From: Streptomyces sp. NBC_00306 | GTDB taxonomy: Bacteria; Actinomycetota; Actinomycetes; Streptomycetales; Streptomycetaceae | Assembly (NCBI RefSeq): GCF_036169555.1 | Contig: NZ_CP108032.1 | Span: 5,146,001-5,210,000, forward strand | Length of the DNA stretch: 64,000 nt | Direction of reading: 5' to 3' | In this document: positions 34,149 through 43,565 of the stretch, one piece after another | How the letters are laid out: the number at the start of each line of letters is the position of its first letter | Position numbering within the stretch: the first letter of the stretch is position 1 | Translations under genes and position numbers: made by a program | The notes under the pieces: generated by a model | Database searches by the model: none | The model's input: only the letters and a program-made list of their open reading frames with translations | What the model was told of the DNA's origin: nothing

Positions 34149-35489
34149 ATGAGCCTGCGGTCACGCATCAGCAGTCCGGAGCCGGTCAACGGTCACAGCG
34201 AGGAGAACCGCCTCGTCGGGGTCTACCGCGCCAAGCTCCTGGAGGAGATCGACCTCGCGGAGATGTCCTCGCTCGCCGCCGCCGAACGGCGGGCCCGGCT
34301 GGAGCGCGTACTCGGCCACATCATCAGCCGCGAGGGCCCGGTGCTGTCCACCGTCGAGCGCTCGCAGCTCATCCGCCGCGTCGTCGACGAGGCGCTCGGC
34401 CTCGGCATCCTGGAACCGCTGCTCGAGGACGCGTCCATCAGCGAGATCATGGTCAACGGCCATGAGCAGGTCTTCGTCGAGCGCGGCGGCCGGCTGGAGA
34501 TGCTCCCGCTGCGTTTCTCGTCCAACGAGCAGCTGATGCAGACGATCGAGCGCATCGTCTCCACCGTCAACCGCCGTGTGGACGAGGCCAATCCGATGGT
34601 CGACGCGCGACTGCCCTCCGGGGAACGTGTCAACGTCATCATCCCCCCGCTGTCCCTGACCGGCCCCATCCTCACCATCCGGCGCTTCCCCCGGGCCTTC
34701 ACGCTCGCGGAGATGATCGCGATCGGCTCGCTCGACGAGCAGATGACGCTGCTGCTGGCGGGACTGGTCCGGGCCAAGTTCAACGTCATCGTCTCCGGGG
34801 CGACCGGCACCGGGAAGACGACGCTCCTCAACTCCCTGTCCGCCCTGATCCCCGAGGGCGAACGCATCGTCACCATCGAGGACTCCGCCGAGCTCCAGCT
34901 CCAGCAGGCCCATGTGATCACCCTGGAGAGCCGGCCGCCCAACGTCGAGGGCAAGGGCCGCGTCACCATCCGCGACCTCGTCCGCAACTCCCTGCGTATG
35001 CGCCCCGACCGCATCATCGTCGGTGAGGTCCGCGGCGGCGAGACGCTCGACATGCTCCAGGCGATGTCGACCGGTCACGACGGATCGCTCGCCACCGTCC
35101 ACGCCAACAGCGCCGAGGACGCGCTGATGCGCCTCCAGACACTGGCGTCCATGTCCGAGGTCGAGATCCCGTTCGTGGCGATCAAGGACCAGATCAACAG
35201 CGCCGTCGATGTGATCGTCCAGCTCACCCGCCACGCCGACGGCTCCCGCCGGGTCACCGAGATCGCCGTCGTCGACTCCTACGGCCGTGAGGAGTACCGC
35301 ATCGTCTCCGTCTGCCGCTTCAACGCCCAGCCGATGTCCGCCGACGGGCGGATCCACGGGCGGTTCGAGTACTACCCGGTGCCGCGGCGGGTCGCGGAAC
35401 GCCTCTACATGAAGAACGAACCGCTGCCACCCGCCTTCGGCATCGCCGCCTCCGAGGCCCAGCTCGCCGTCCGCAGGTCCCTCCTGTGA
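34149..35489 (+). CDS. cpaF: CpaF/TadA secretion ATPase
   Basis: A 446-residue GspE-family ATPase: N-terminal alpha-helical region, then FVERGGRLEMLPLRF, Walker A GATGTGKTT (residues 217-225), and the Asp/His boxes (DRIIVGEVRGGE, STGHDGSLATVHAN). It forms the cytoplasmic hexamer that powers Flp pilus assembly and secretion. The gene is followed by 117 non-coding bases that are very Pro-codon-like in several frames but show no convincing gene or hairpin. Confidence 0.95.
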   Translation: MSLRSRISSPEPVNGHSEENRLVGVYRAKLLEEIDLAEMSSLAAAERRARLERVLGHIISREGPVLSTVERSQLIRRVVDEALGLGILEPLLEDASISEIMVNGHEQVFVERGGRLEMLPLRFSSNEQLMQTIERIVSTVNRRVDEANPMVDARLPSGERVNVIIPPLSLTGPILTIRRFPRAFTLAEMIAIGSLDEQMTLLLAGLVRAKFNVIVSGATGTGKTTLLNSLSALIPEGERIVTIEDSAELQLQQAHVITLESRPPNVEGKGRVTIRDLVRNSLRMRPDRIIVGEVRGGETLDMLQAMSTGHDGSLATVHANSAEDALMRLQTLASMSEVEIPFVAIKDQINSAVDVIVQLTRHADGSRRVTEIAVVDSYGREEYRIVSVCRFNAQPMSADGRIHGRFEYYPVPRRVAERLYMKNEPLPPAFGIAASEAQLAVRRSLL

Positions 35490-35606
35490 CACGGCCACGA
35501 CCCGGGCGGCCGCCCCTGCCCCGCCGACCACCCTGAGGCCGCCGACGACTCCGATGACACGCCCACGCCCACGCCCCCGACCGCACCCCGAGAAGGTCCC
35601 GCCGCC

Positions 35607-36548
35607 ATGGACAACCTCCCGCTCCTGACGATCGGAGTCACACTGCTCGCCTGTGTGCTCTGCGTCGTCGGCGTGCACGCGTACTCCTCCGGCAGGGCCC
35701 AGCGCCAGGCACTCGTCGAGCGCATGTCGCAGACGAGCCCGCTCGCCCTTCCCTCCGGCAGGCGACGGCGGTTCGGCGGTGTCGACCGACGGCTGCGCGG
35801 GACACGGCTCGGCAACCGCATCGAGCGGAAGATCGCGGTTACGGGCCTCGACCTGACGCCCGGCGAGTACGTCGTCTACGTGGTCGCGGCCCTGCTCGCC
35901 GTGTACCTCGTCGTCGGCGCGATCTTCGCCCCCTTCTTCGGTGTGCTGGCCGCCGTGGCGAGCCTGTGGGGCGCCAACGCCTTCCTCAACTGGCAGCGCG
36001 TCAAGCGCACCGAGGCGTTCATCGCCCAGCTCCCCGAGTTCACCCGCGTCCTCGCCAACGCCACCCAGGCCGGGCTGGCGCTGCGCACCGCGCTCGCGAT
36101 GGCCGCCGAGGAGCTCGACGACCCGGCGGGCCACGAACTGGGCATGGTCGCCGACCAGTTGGCGCTCGGCCAGTCGCTGGACGACGCGCTCGGTGAACTC
36201 GCCGAACGGCTGCCCTCCCGCGAGCTCATCGTCCTGGTCACCACCCTCATCCTCGCCAACCGCGCCGGCGGCCAGGTCGTCACCTCGCTGCGGAACCTGA
36301 CCGAGACGCTGGAGGAACGGAAGGAGACCCGCCGGGAGGTCACCACGATGCTCTCCCAGATCAAGGTCACCGCCCTGGCCGTGCCCCTCCTCGGGCTCGG
36401 CTTCCTCCTGATGATCAACGCGATGACCCCCGGCGCCCTCGACAAGATGACGGGTTCGGTGGTCGGCCAGTCCGCCACGCTCATCGCCTTCGGCCTGTAC
36501 GCCCTGGGCGCCTTCCTCATCCGCCGTATGTCCAGGATCCAGGTCTGA
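35607..36548 (+). CDS. tadB: TadB, type II secretion F-domain membrane protein
   Basis: A 313-residue inner-membrane platform protein. It has an N-terminal helix, paired helices near 90-125, the cytoplasmic T2SSF domain (LPEFTRVLANATQAGLALRTAL; RELIVLVTTLILANRAGGQV, each read in parts) and two C-terminal helices. With TadC it anchors the CpaF ATPase. tadC starts 18 bases later. Confidence 0.92.
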   Translation: MDNLPLLTIGVTLLACVLCVVGVHAYSSGRAQRQALVERMSQTSPLALPSGRRRRFGGVDRRLRGTRLGNRIERKIAVTGLDLTPGEYVVYVVAALLAVYLVVGAIFAPFFGVLAAVASLWGANAFLNWQRVKRTEAFIAQLPEFTRVLANATQAGLALRTALAMAAEELDDPAGHELGMVADQLALGQSLDDALGELAERLPSRELIVLVTTLILANRAGGQVVTSLRNLTETLEERKETRREVTTMLSQIKVTALAVPLLGLGFLLMINAMTPGALDKMTGSVVGQSATLIAFGLYALGAFLIRRMSRIQV

Positions 36549-36565
36549 GAGAGGGCGACGACACC

Positions 36566-37453
36566 ATGGGACTTCTGCTCGCCGCGCTCCTCGCGGCCTC
36601 CGTGTACGGGATCTTCCACGGCATCCGGATGTACCGCGCCGACGCCCGGCTCCCCGGCGACCTCGCGCTCGCGCTGGAGGTGGGCTCCACCCGGACCACC
36701 GCCGTCGGCTCGGGCATCGACCGCCTCGGCATGCGGTACGCCCCCGCCGTGCTGCGCGCCATGGGCCCCAAGCGGGTCGACGCCGTCCGCAGACGGCTCG
36801 ACATGGCGGGCAACCCCTCCGGGATGACCGTCGACCGCTACGCCGCCCGCCGCGCGGTCTACGGATTCCTGGGCGTGCTGGCGGCCTTCTCCATGCTGCT
36901 GCGGGGCCAGTTCGTCATCGCCGTCCTCGCCCTGCTGTTCGGGCTCTTCTGGACCGACGTCATCATCCGCGCGGCGATCCGCAAACGCCGCGAGGACATC
37001 GAACGCACGCTGCCCGACTTCCTCGACGTCCTCGCCGTGGTCGTCTCCGCCGGGCTCGGCTTCCGCCAGGCGCTGGAACGCGTCGCGGAGAAGTACCAGG
37101 GCCCCTGGTCCGACGAACTGCGCATCACACTGCGGCAGATGGACATGGGCGTCAGCCGGCGCGATGCCTTCGACCAGCTCCGCCGGCGCAACGACTCCGA
37201 GCAGGTGTCGATGTTCGTCACCGCTCTCCAGCAGGGCGAGGAGCTCGGTGCGCCGATCGTCGACACCCTGATCCAGATCGCCACCGACATGCGCCGCACG
37301 GACGCCCAGAACGCCCGGCGGAACGCCGCGAAGGCCGTACCCAAGTCGACGCTGGTGGTCACGCTGGTCATGCTCCCGGCCACCATGATCCTCATCGTCA
37401 TGAGTTTCTACTACGGCTCCGGGGTCGACCTCGGAGACGTCCTGGGCGGCTGA
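36566..37453 (+). CDS. tadC: TadC, type II secretion F-domain membrane protein
   Basis: A 295-residue T2SSF protein with the same topology as TadB. Motifs include LPDFLDVLAVVVSAGLGFRQAL (in parts), QQGEELGAPIVDTL and the conserved RRNAAKAVPKSTLVVTLVML region before the last helices. It should form the heteromeric inner-membrane platform with TadB. Confidence 0.92.
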   Translation: MGLLLAALLAASVYGIFHGIRMYRADARLPGDLALALEVGSTRTTAVGSGIDRLGMRYAPAVLRAMGPKRVDAVRRRLDMAGNPSGMTVDRYAARRAVYGFLGVLAAFSMLLRGQFVIAVLALLFGLFWTDVIIRAAIRKRREDIERTLPDFLDVLAVVVSAGLGFRQALERVAEKYQGPWSDELRITLRQMDMGVSRRDAFDQLRRRNDSEQVSMFVTALQQGEELGAPIVDTLIQIATDMRRTDAQNARRNAAKAVPKSTLVVTLVMLPATMILIVMSFYYGSGVDLGDVLGG

Positions 37454-37514
37454 CCACCGGACAGGCCGCACACACGGCGCACACAGACGAACGACCGAAG
37501 GGGAGGTGGACACC

Positions 37515-38897
37515 ATGGCACCGGGCAAAGCCGTACTCAGCGGCGGAAACGCGGGCGAGACACCGGCCGACGTGGTCTCCACGGGCCCCGCACGCCTGCC
37601 GTCGCTGCCCATCCAGGTCAACGCCCTCCAGGCGCTGTGCCGTCAGGTCTTCGGATTCCGGCTGGCGATGATCGCCCTGGCCGCGCCGTTCGCCCTCGAC
37701 GGCACCCGCCCCGGCCCGGCGACCTGGCTGGTGGGAGCGGCGGTGCTGGTCACCTTCATGACCTCCTACGTCCTCCTGCGGGACTGGGAACGCTTCGGGC
37801 CCGTCCTGCTGCGCCACCCGTGGCTCCTCGGCGCCGACATGACGTTCGGCGCGCTGCTGCTGATCACCGCGTCGCCCGACTCCACCCTCGCCTACGTCAC
37901 CATGTGCACCCCGCTGCTGGCCGGGCTGATCTCCGGATGGCGCGGAGCCGCGGTGTTCGCGATCCTCCAGTCGCTCATCATCGCGGGCGCGTACGCGGTC
38001 AATGTCGAGGCCGAGGCCCGCTTCACCGCCCTGCTGCTGCCCGGCCTGTGCGTCCTGGCCGGAGCCATCGGCAGCACCCTGCGCAATCTGATGCTCGGCT
38101 TCGGAGCGGCCAGCCAGGCGCTGACCGAGGCGCGCGCCCGGCTCGCGGTCAGCGGCGCGGTCGAACAGGAACGGGCCCGGCTCGCCCGCGAGATGCACGA
38201 CTCCGTGGCCAAGACCCTGCACGGCCTGGCGCTCGCCGCCGACGGCCTCGCGAGCTCCGCCGACCGGATGGACCCGCTCACCGTCAAGCACCAGGCGGAC
38301 CTGGTGGCCCGCTCGGCCCGTCGGGCCGCGGCCGAGTCCCGGGAGCTCCTGTCGGACCTGCGCCGGGAGTCCGGCCTCGACGGCGGCGTCGACCTGCTGG
38401 CCGAACTGGCGGCGCGTACCGACGACTTCGCCCGCCGCAACGGCGTACGCGCCACCTTCAGCCCGCTCGGCGACGGACCACCGCCGAACGTGCCGCCCGC
38501 CGTCGCCCGTCAGGCCCTGACCATCGCCGCCGAGGCCATGGACAACGCCCACCGCCACGGCCGGCCGAGCTATCTCGCCGTATCGGCCGGGGTCACCGGC
38601 GACGTGCTGCGGATCAGCGTGTACGACGACGGCCGGGGCCTGCCGCCCGGCACCTCCCTCGAAGGGCTGCGCCAGGCAGGCCACTTCGGTCTGGTGGGCA
38701 TGGTGGAGAGGGCGGCGTCCATCGGCGCGAGGATCCGGATCGGCCGGGGGCGGGCGGCGAAGGGCACGGAGGTACGCCTGGAACTTCCGGTGGTCGCGCT
38801 GGGGATGGTCGGGGGCATACCCCGGCAGCCGGCCGGACCGTCCCGCAGCCGGACGCCGTACACCCCCGAGGCACAGCGCACACGAACGGTCACCTGA
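37515..38897 (+). CDS. Sensor histidine kinase (NarL/DesK-type, HisKA_3)
   Basis: A 460-residue kinase with about six N-terminal membrane helices and no large extracellular domain, so it probably senses a membrane or intramembrane signal. The phospho-acceptor is H228 in the HisKA_3 motif LAREMHDSVAKTLHG. The ATPase N-box is MDNAHRHGRPSYLAV and the G-box YDDGRGLPPG. The ATG at 37515 has GGGGAGG nine bases upstream; a GTG at 37506 is less likely. It is 61 bases after tadC and 44 bases before its response regulator. Confidence 0.9.
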   Translation: MAPGKAVLSGGNAGETPADVVSTGPARLPSLPIQVNALQALCRQVFGFRLAMIALAAPFALDGTRPGPATWLVGAAVLVTFMTSYVLLRDWERFGPVLLRHPWLLGADMTFGALLLITASPDSTLAYVTMCTPLLAGLISGWRGAAVFAILQSLIIAGAYAVNVEAEARFTALLLPGLCVLAGAIGSTLRNLMLGFGAASQALTEARARLAVSGAVEQERARLAREMHDSVAKTLHGLALAADGLASSADRMDPLTVKHQADLVARSARRAAAESRELLSDLRRESGLDGGVDLLAELAARTDDFARRNGVRATFSPLGDGPPPNVPPAVARQALTIAAEAMDNAHRHGRPSYLAVSAGVTGDVLRISVYDDGRGLPPGTSLEGLRQAGHFGLVGMVERAASIGARIRIGRGRAAKGTEVRLELPVVALGMVGGIPRQPAGPSRSRTPYTPEAQRTRTVT

Positions 38898-38941
38898 CAA
38901 CGCCACCCCCTGTCCCCGCCTTTCGAGAGGAGGCTGCAGCC

Positions 38942-39778
38942 ATGCCGGACGAACACTCCCGCACCTCGGGACAGCACTGGAGCCATCAGTCGCATGCCTC
39001 GCAGCACACGTCCTCGCACACCTCCGACGAACTTCCCGCGCTGCCCGAGCAGCTGCCGGCGGCCATCTCACCCCTGCGGGTGGTCGTGGCCGACGACAAC
39101 CCCGTCGTACGAGCCGGGCTGACGGTCCTGCTTCAGGGGCGGGACGACCTCGACGTCGTGGCCGAGGCGGCGGACGGCCGCGAGGCCTGCGAGGCCGCGG
39201 TCCGGCACCGGCCCGACGTGATCCTGCTGGACGTCCGGATGCCGGGGGTCGACGGCCTCGCCGCGCTGCCGCATCTGGTCCGCCTCGCGCCGGTGCTGAT
39301 GATGACCTACAGCCGGGAGAGCGAGATCGTGCACGAGGCGCTTCGGTTGGGCGCCGGAGGCTATCTGGTCCACGGCGAGTTCACGGCGGACCAACTGGTC
39401 GCGGCCGTACGGGACATCAAGGCGGGCCGTGCGACCTTCACCCATTCCGCCTCCGGGGCGCTGCTCGCAGGGGTGCGGAGGGGTCGGCAATTTGCTCAAC
39501 CGTCTTCGCTTACGCAAGCGAATGTGGCACATTCGTCTTCGGACCCCGATGTAGCCGGTGAACTGCGGGGAGTGATCACCGAGTTGAGTCAGCGGGAGGT
39601 GGAGGTGATGGACCTGATCGCGTCGGGCATGACCAATCAGCAGATCGCCGCCTCCTGCTTCATCAGCCAGAAGACGGTGAAGAACCACATCAACCGCATC
39701 TTCGCCAAGTTGAACGCGGGCAGCCGGGGCGAGGCCATCGCCGTCTGGCGCAGCCTCGCACGAGGGGGGTCGGTGTGA
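38942..39778 (+). CDS. LuxR/NarL-family response regulator, probable regulator of the pilus genes
   Basis: A 278-residue regulator. A His/Ser/Thr-rich N-terminal tail of about 44 residues precedes a receiver domain (acidic pair D51/D52, phospho-acceptor D97 in LLDVRMPG). A C-terminal LuxR HTH (LSQREVEVMDLIASGMTNQQIA, in parts; KTVKNHINRIFAKL) completes it. The usual switch Lys region is weaker: where TALxxx...K is expected it reads MTYSRESEIV. The linker (about 175-205) has unusually low GC for the locus. It lies between the kinase gene and the flp promoter, which carries the repeat motif shared by two other promoters in the locus. Confidence 0.88.
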   Translation: MPDEHSRTSGQHWSHQSHASQHTSSHTSDELPALPEQLPAAISPLRVVVADDNPVVRAGLTVLLQGRDDLDVVAEAADGREACEAAVRHRPDVILLDVRMPGVDGLAALPHLVRLAPVLMMTYSRESEIVHEALRLGAGGYLVHGEFTADQLVAAVRDIKAGRATFTHSASGALLAGVRRGRQFAQPSSLTQANVAHSSSDPDVAGELRGVITELSQREVEVMDLIASGMTNQQIAASCFISQKTVKNHINRIFAKLNAGSRGEAIAVWRSLARGGSV

Positions 39779-39806
39779 GGGCGTTACGCACACCCCGCTG
39801 CCCCGA

Positions 39807-39864
39807 TTGGGCCCACCCTTGGGCCCACAGACCCATGTCCGCCGTCCCGCCCCGGGCGTACGGT
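39807..39864 (+). promoter_or_regulatory. flp promoter with GGGCCC repeat box (site A)
   Basis: Two TTGGGCCCAC copies (39807-39816, 39819-39828) are followed by GACCCATG (39830-39837), a weak TGTCCG -35 (39836-39841), a 17-base spacer and TACGGT -10 (39859-39864). The repeat spacing (12 then 8 bases) and distance to the -10 match sites at 43566 and 46468. A start near 39871 would give a leader of about 30 bases with a GGAGG site before flp. Confidence 0.6.
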
Positions 39865-39901
39865 GCACGCGCTGTCAGCCGGACCGGCCTGGAGGAAGTC
39901 G

Positions 39902-40150
39902 ATGTCGAACGTGACGCTGAAGGCGATCGTGAACACCCGTGTGTACGTGGCCGCCTGGGTGGCCGCGACGGCACTGGCGATGAAGGAACGCCGCGACGAG
40001 GGCCAGGGCGCGGTCGAGTACGTGGGCGTGATCGTGCTGGTGGCGCTGATCATCGCGGCTTTGGTGGGGTCGGGGGTGGCGACCGATATCGCCACCGGTC
40101 TGAAGACGAAGGTCACGGAGATCCTGGGCGGCGGTGGCGGCGGCGAGTAG
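39902..40150 (+). CDS. flp: Flp-type pilin (major subunit)
   Basis: An 82-residue pilin. The leader is longer and more hydrophobic than in Gram-negative Flp pilins. The mature-type motif EGQGAVEYVGVIVLVALIIAAL (in parts) has the E at +5 relative to the probable G/A cleavage, followed by a short Gly-rich C-terminus (GGGGGGE). It should be processed by the prepilin peptidase at 46531. It has GGAGG upstream and its own promoter box. Confidence 0.85.
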   Translation: MSNVTLKAIVNTRVYVAAWVAATALAMKERRDEGQGAVEYVGVIVLVALIIAALVGSGVATDIATGLKTKVTEILGGGGGGE

Positions 40151-40209
40151 CTTCGCCCGGCGCCGGTAGCGCGCGCGACGCAGGGCAGGCCGCACCCATC
40201 TACATAGCG

Positions 40210-40830
40210 ATGGTGGCGGGCCTGCTCTTTCTCGCGCTCGCGTTCTTCGCGGTCGGGCAGGCCGGTGCCACGCGCAACGGCGCGCAGTCCGGAGCGGACG
40301 CGGCAGCTCTGGCCGCGGCCATGGAGTCCCGCGACGACTTCTGGGACGGACTGGAGGGGAGCCTCCTCGACTTCGACTTCCTCGAGGATCTCTTCGGCGG
40401 TGACCCGATGGGCGTAGCAGGTGATGGCTGTGCAGCAGCGGCGCGGTTTGCTCAAGCGAACGGAGCCACGCTGTCACCTGACGGCGGTTGTACCTGGCTC
40501 GACGGGCGGTGGGGATTCACCGTCACCGTTCAGTCCGAGCCTGTCGGGGACACGATCCTTCCGGGCACCGAGAACGACCGGGCCCGCGCCACAGCGACGG
40601 CCGTCGTGGACTTTCCCTGCACGTTCGAACCCCCGGAGAGCGAGCCCTCGCCGACGGCTTCACCGCCCGACGACGACGCACCCCCGGGTGGTGCCACACC
40701 GCTCCCCGACGAGCCGGCTCCCACAGCCACGCTGCACTGTGGCGACCATGACTTCACCCTCGATCCGGAGAAGCCGCATCTCCTCCCCGACATGTCCGAC
40801 CTCTTCACCGTCCGGCTGGTCGAGGACTGA
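40210..40830 (+). CDS. TadG-like Flp pilus assembly protein, start uncertain
   Basis: The TadG/Tad-family N-terminal motif (DAGQAAPIYIAMVAGLLFLALA, in parts; then GADAAALAAAM) is encoded from about 40177. The first canonical start codon after the flp stop is the ATG at 40210, in the middle of that helix. The frame is open back to GTG 39775 but would overlap all of flp. So the real start is unusual, or a small sequence change has removed it. The rest is an ectodomain with four Cys and a Pro/Ser/Asp-rich segment. A peripheral or minor pilus component is likely. Confidence 0.75.
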   Translation: MVAGLLFLALAFFAVGQAGATRNGAQSGADAAALAAAMESRDDFWDGLEGSLLDFDFLEDLFGGDPMGVAGDGCAAAARFAQANGATLSPDGGCTWLDGRWGFTVTVQSEPVGDTILPGTENDRARATATAVVDFPCTFEPPESEPSPTASPPDDDAPPGGATPLPDEPAPTATLHCGDHDFTLDPEKPHLLPDMSDLFTVRLVED

Positions 40831-40859
40831 CCGCGACCGAACGCAAAGGAACGCCACTT

Positions 40860-41456
40860 ATGAGTACTCGGCACGGATCGACGACCCGTAGGGCAGTGAC
40901 CGCCGTCCTTGTGTCCGGGGTGCTGTCCTTCTCCCTCACGGCGTGCGGTGGAGACGGCGGGGGATCCGACGACAAGAAGGACAACAGCGCGACGTCGACC
41001 GCGCCGGAGAAGCCGGATGGGTCGTCGGACAACGGCGGCAATACGGTGCCGGACACCAGCAAGACCCTGGCCACCATCAACGGCAGCAACGGTTTCCAGA
41101 TCACCATTCACAGCGCCGCGCGGGACGAAGGCGGCTTCCTGACGGTCTCGGGCAGCCTCAAGAACACCAGCAGCAAACAGCAGTTCCCGCCGCTGCAGTG
41201 GAACGGCGAGGAGAGCCAGGTGAAACGGACCGGCCCCTCGTTCGCCGGCATGACCCTCGTGGACAAGGTGGGCAAGAAGCGTTACTACGTGCTTCGGGAC
41301 ACCGACGGATATCCCCTGACGACCACAGGTCTGAGCGGCATCGGCTCGGGCAAGAGCGTCGACTTCTTCGCCCAGTTCCCCGCGCCGCCGAGCGACACGC
41401 GCACGGTCGACGTGCAGGTTCCCCTCATGCCCACCGCCACGATTGAGATCTCCTGA
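40860..41456 (+). CDS. Lipoprotein of the Tad locus
   Basis: A 198-residue protein. The signal peptide ends in a lipobox (LSFSLTAC), then a Gly/Asp/Ser-rich linker to about residue 68, and a beta-rich domain (FQITIHSAARDEGGFLTVSGSLKN) ending VPLMPTATIEIS. It should be anchored on the outer membrane face. Its stop overlaps the start of the OmpA-domain gene (TGATG), so the two products are likely made together and may form one envelope component of the pilus. Confidence 0.82.
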   Translation: MSTRHGSTTRRAVTAVLVSGVLSFSLTACGGDGGGSDDKKDNSATSTAPEKPDGSSDNGGNTVPDTSKTLATINGSNGFQITIHSAARDEGGFLTVSGSLKNTSSKQQFPPLQWNGEESQVKRTGPSFAGMTLVDKVGKKRYYVLRDTDGYPLTTTGLSGIGSGKSVDFFAQFPAPPSDTRTVDVQVPLMPTATIEIS

Positions 41457-42085
41457 TGCGTGCGGCACCCGTCTCCCTCGCCGCCCTGCTCCTCTTCACC
41501 AGCATCCAGCTGACCACCGCCCCCGCCGCGTCGGGTGTCCCCGTCGACGACGACCCGAGCGTCCCGCCCGGGACCGAGTCGACGTACACCCCGCCCGAGA
41601 TCGACGGCAGCAACCCCGGTCTGAAGATGCGCGACGGTGCCACCCTCGCCCAGCCGCGCGTGCTGGACATCGTCTCCATCGTGGAGACCGAGGGCGGCGA
41701 GGAGCGCCGTGAAGAGACCACGTCCTCACTGAAGTTCGCCCTCCAGGCCGAGGTCCTGTTCGGCAAGGACAGCGCCAAGCTCACCCCCCAGGCCAACGGC
41801 CGCATCTCCGCCATCGTCGCCGAGATCAAGAAGCACAACGCCCAGAAGGTCCGAGTCTTCGGGTTCACCGACAACCTCGGTACGTACGAGCACGGCCGGG
41901 TCCTGTCCAAGAAGCGGGCCGACGCCGTGCACGGGGTGCTCAGCGGGCAGCTCGACGACGCCGGGATCACCTACGAGGTCCGCGGCTACAGCGAGGACTA
42001 TCCGATCGCGGACAACTCCAGCGAGGAGGGCCGGACCAAGAACCGTCGTGTGGAGGTCTCATTCCCGACAGGGGGCACCAACTGA
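41456..42085 (+). CDS. Secreted OmpA-domain (peptidoglycan-binding) protein
   Basis: A 209-residue exported protein. A signal peptide of about 27 residues precedes an OmpA/MotB C-terminal domain from about 88: VLFGKDSAKLTPQANGRI, the KVRVFGFTDNLGT core, an R-A-D-A-V helix, and RGYSEDYPIADNSSEEGR with the KNRRVEV end that binds diaminopimelate. In a Gram-positive cell it would fix the pilus or its lipoprotein partner to peptidoglycan. Confidence 0.88.
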   Translation: MRAAPVSLAALLLFTSIQLTTAPAASGVPVDDDPSVPPGTESTYTPPEIDGSNPGLKMRDGATLAQPRVLDIVSIVETEGGEERREETTSSLKFALQAEVLFGKDSAKLTPQANGRISAIVAEIKKHNAQKVRVFGFTDNLGTYEHGRVLSKKRADAVHGVLSGQLDDAGITYEVRGYSEDYPIADNSSEEGRTKNRRVEVSFPTGGTN

Positions 42086-42168
42086 ACGCGTTCCCGCCGT
42101 ACGTCCCGCAGCCGGCCCGCAGTACGCTGCGGGCCGGCTGTCGACCGAGTGGGCCGAGGAGCGCACGG

Positions 42169-43497
42169 ATGAGACGGGTGGGGGCGGCAACGGTGAAGGT
42201 GCTCCGCGGAGTTCTCCTCGCGGTCGTCTCCGGTGCTCTCCTCGTGCCGGCCCCCGCCGCCGCGGTCTCCCCGAGCGGCCCGGCCGCCGCCTACCGGACC
42301 GCCCCGGACGCGAAGCCCGTCCACGGCGCGGCAGCCAGCGCCGAGGGCCCGCGGCTGCGGCCCGGGACGTACACCGACACGGTCTCCGCCGGGGAGCGGA
42401 AGTTCTACCGCGTCGTGCTCGACGACGTGTCGAACGCCTATGTCTCCGCCGTACTGGCTCCGCCGCCGGGCAGCCCGGTCGGCGCCACGGACGGCGTGCG
42501 GATCACGCTGGAGTCCGCGGACGGTGAGAAGTGCAGCGTGAGCAACGACGTCACGTTCGGCAGCTCCACCGCCCGGCCCGTCGCCGACTACGCCACGCGG
42601 CGCATCGGTCGGGGCCGGGAGTGCCAGGAGGCCGGTGACTACGTCTACAGCGTCGAGTGGATCGGCTCCGGAGCCGGTTCCGGGGCCCGCGACTGGCCGC
42701 TGGAGCTGAAGTACATGACGGAGCCCGGGGTCGGGGCGGGGACGGAGACGCCCGGGCCGTCCTCCTGGGCGACGCGCCCGGCGGAGCCCGTCACCGGTAC
42801 GGCGAAGGGCGTCGACGGCGGATCCGGGTTCAACGACGCGCCCGCCGTCGGCCACGGCGTGTGGAAGGACCGGCTGAGCCCCGGTGAGAGCCGGTTCTAC
42901 AAGGTGCCCGTCGAGTGGGGTCAACAGGTCTTCCTCGAGGCGGAGTTCGCCGGTACGGCCACCGGCCGGGCCGCGTCCGTCCCGGACGGCCTGCGGCTGA
43001 CGCTGTTCAACACGGGCCGCGGGTTCGTCAAGAACGCGGCGGCCGGGTACCGGGGCAGTTCCTCGAAGGTGTCGCTCGGCACGGCACCCGCCGCGTTCGC
43101 CAACCGGACCTCGCCCCGGGACGACACGGGCGCCATGCGGTTCTCCGGCTGGTACTACGTCCGGGTCTCGCTCGACCAACGGGTGGACACCGCACTGCCG
43201 TTGACCCTGCGGGTCGGCGTCGAGGGCGATCGCGTCGAAGGCCCGGCGTACCGAGGTGACGCCGTCGCGGCCGGCTTCGGGCTCACCGACGCGGACCGGG
43301 CGGCCGCGCAGGACGGGCGGGTGGCGTCCGGCGGCGGCACCCGGAACAGCGTGCTGTACCGGGCCGTCGGCTACACCGGGATCGGCCTGGGCACAGCTCT
43401 CGTGCTGATCCTCGCCGCCTGGACCCTGCTGGCCCGCCGCAGCCGCGGGCGCCATGTACGGCAGCCGCCTCTGCCATGGGAGCCGCGCGCCCACTGA
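42169..43497 (+). CDS. Secreted, C-terminally membrane-anchored protein of the Tad locus
   Basis: A 442-residue protein. A signal peptide (about 12-33) is followed by two similar beta-sandwich-like halves, each beginning with a GTYTDTVSAGERKFYRV / WKDRLSPGESRFYKV motif, and a single helix near residues 400-422 with a short basic cytoplasmic tail. The internal repeat suggests two copies of one extracellular domain. I know no function; position and topology fit a surface accessory of the pilus. Confidence 0.78.
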   Translation: MRRVGAATVKVLRGVLLAVVSGALLVPAPAAAVSPSGPAAAYRTAPDAKPVHGAAASAEGPRLRPGTYTDTVSAGERKFYRVVLDDVSNAYVSAVLAPPPGSPVGATDGVRITLESADGEKCSVSNDVTFGSSTARPVADYATRRIGRGRECQEAGDYVYSVEWIGSGAGSGARDWPLELKYMTEPGVGAGTETPGPSSWATRPAEPVTGTAKGVDGGSGFNDAPAVGHGVWKDRLSPGESRFYKVPVEWGQQVFLEAEFAGTATGRAASVPDGLRLTLFNTGRGFVKNAAAGYRGSSSKVSLGTAPAAFANRTSPRDDTGAMRFSGWYYVRVSLDQRVDTALPLTLRVGVEGDRVEGPAYRGDAVAAGFGLTDADRAAAQDGRVASGGGTRNSVLYRAVGYTGIGLGTALVLILAAWTLLARRSRGRHVRQPPLPWEPRAH

Positions 43498-43565
43498 GTG
43501 GGCCGGGCGGCATGGGCCTCCTGGGCCGTCGCCGCCGCAGGTCGGGCACAAGGCCCAGGTCACGG

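Noticed and set aside
39775..40150. GTG 39775 as start of the TadG-like gene
   Set aside because: It would overlap the whole flp gene in another frame and add about 125 residues with shadow-like composition.
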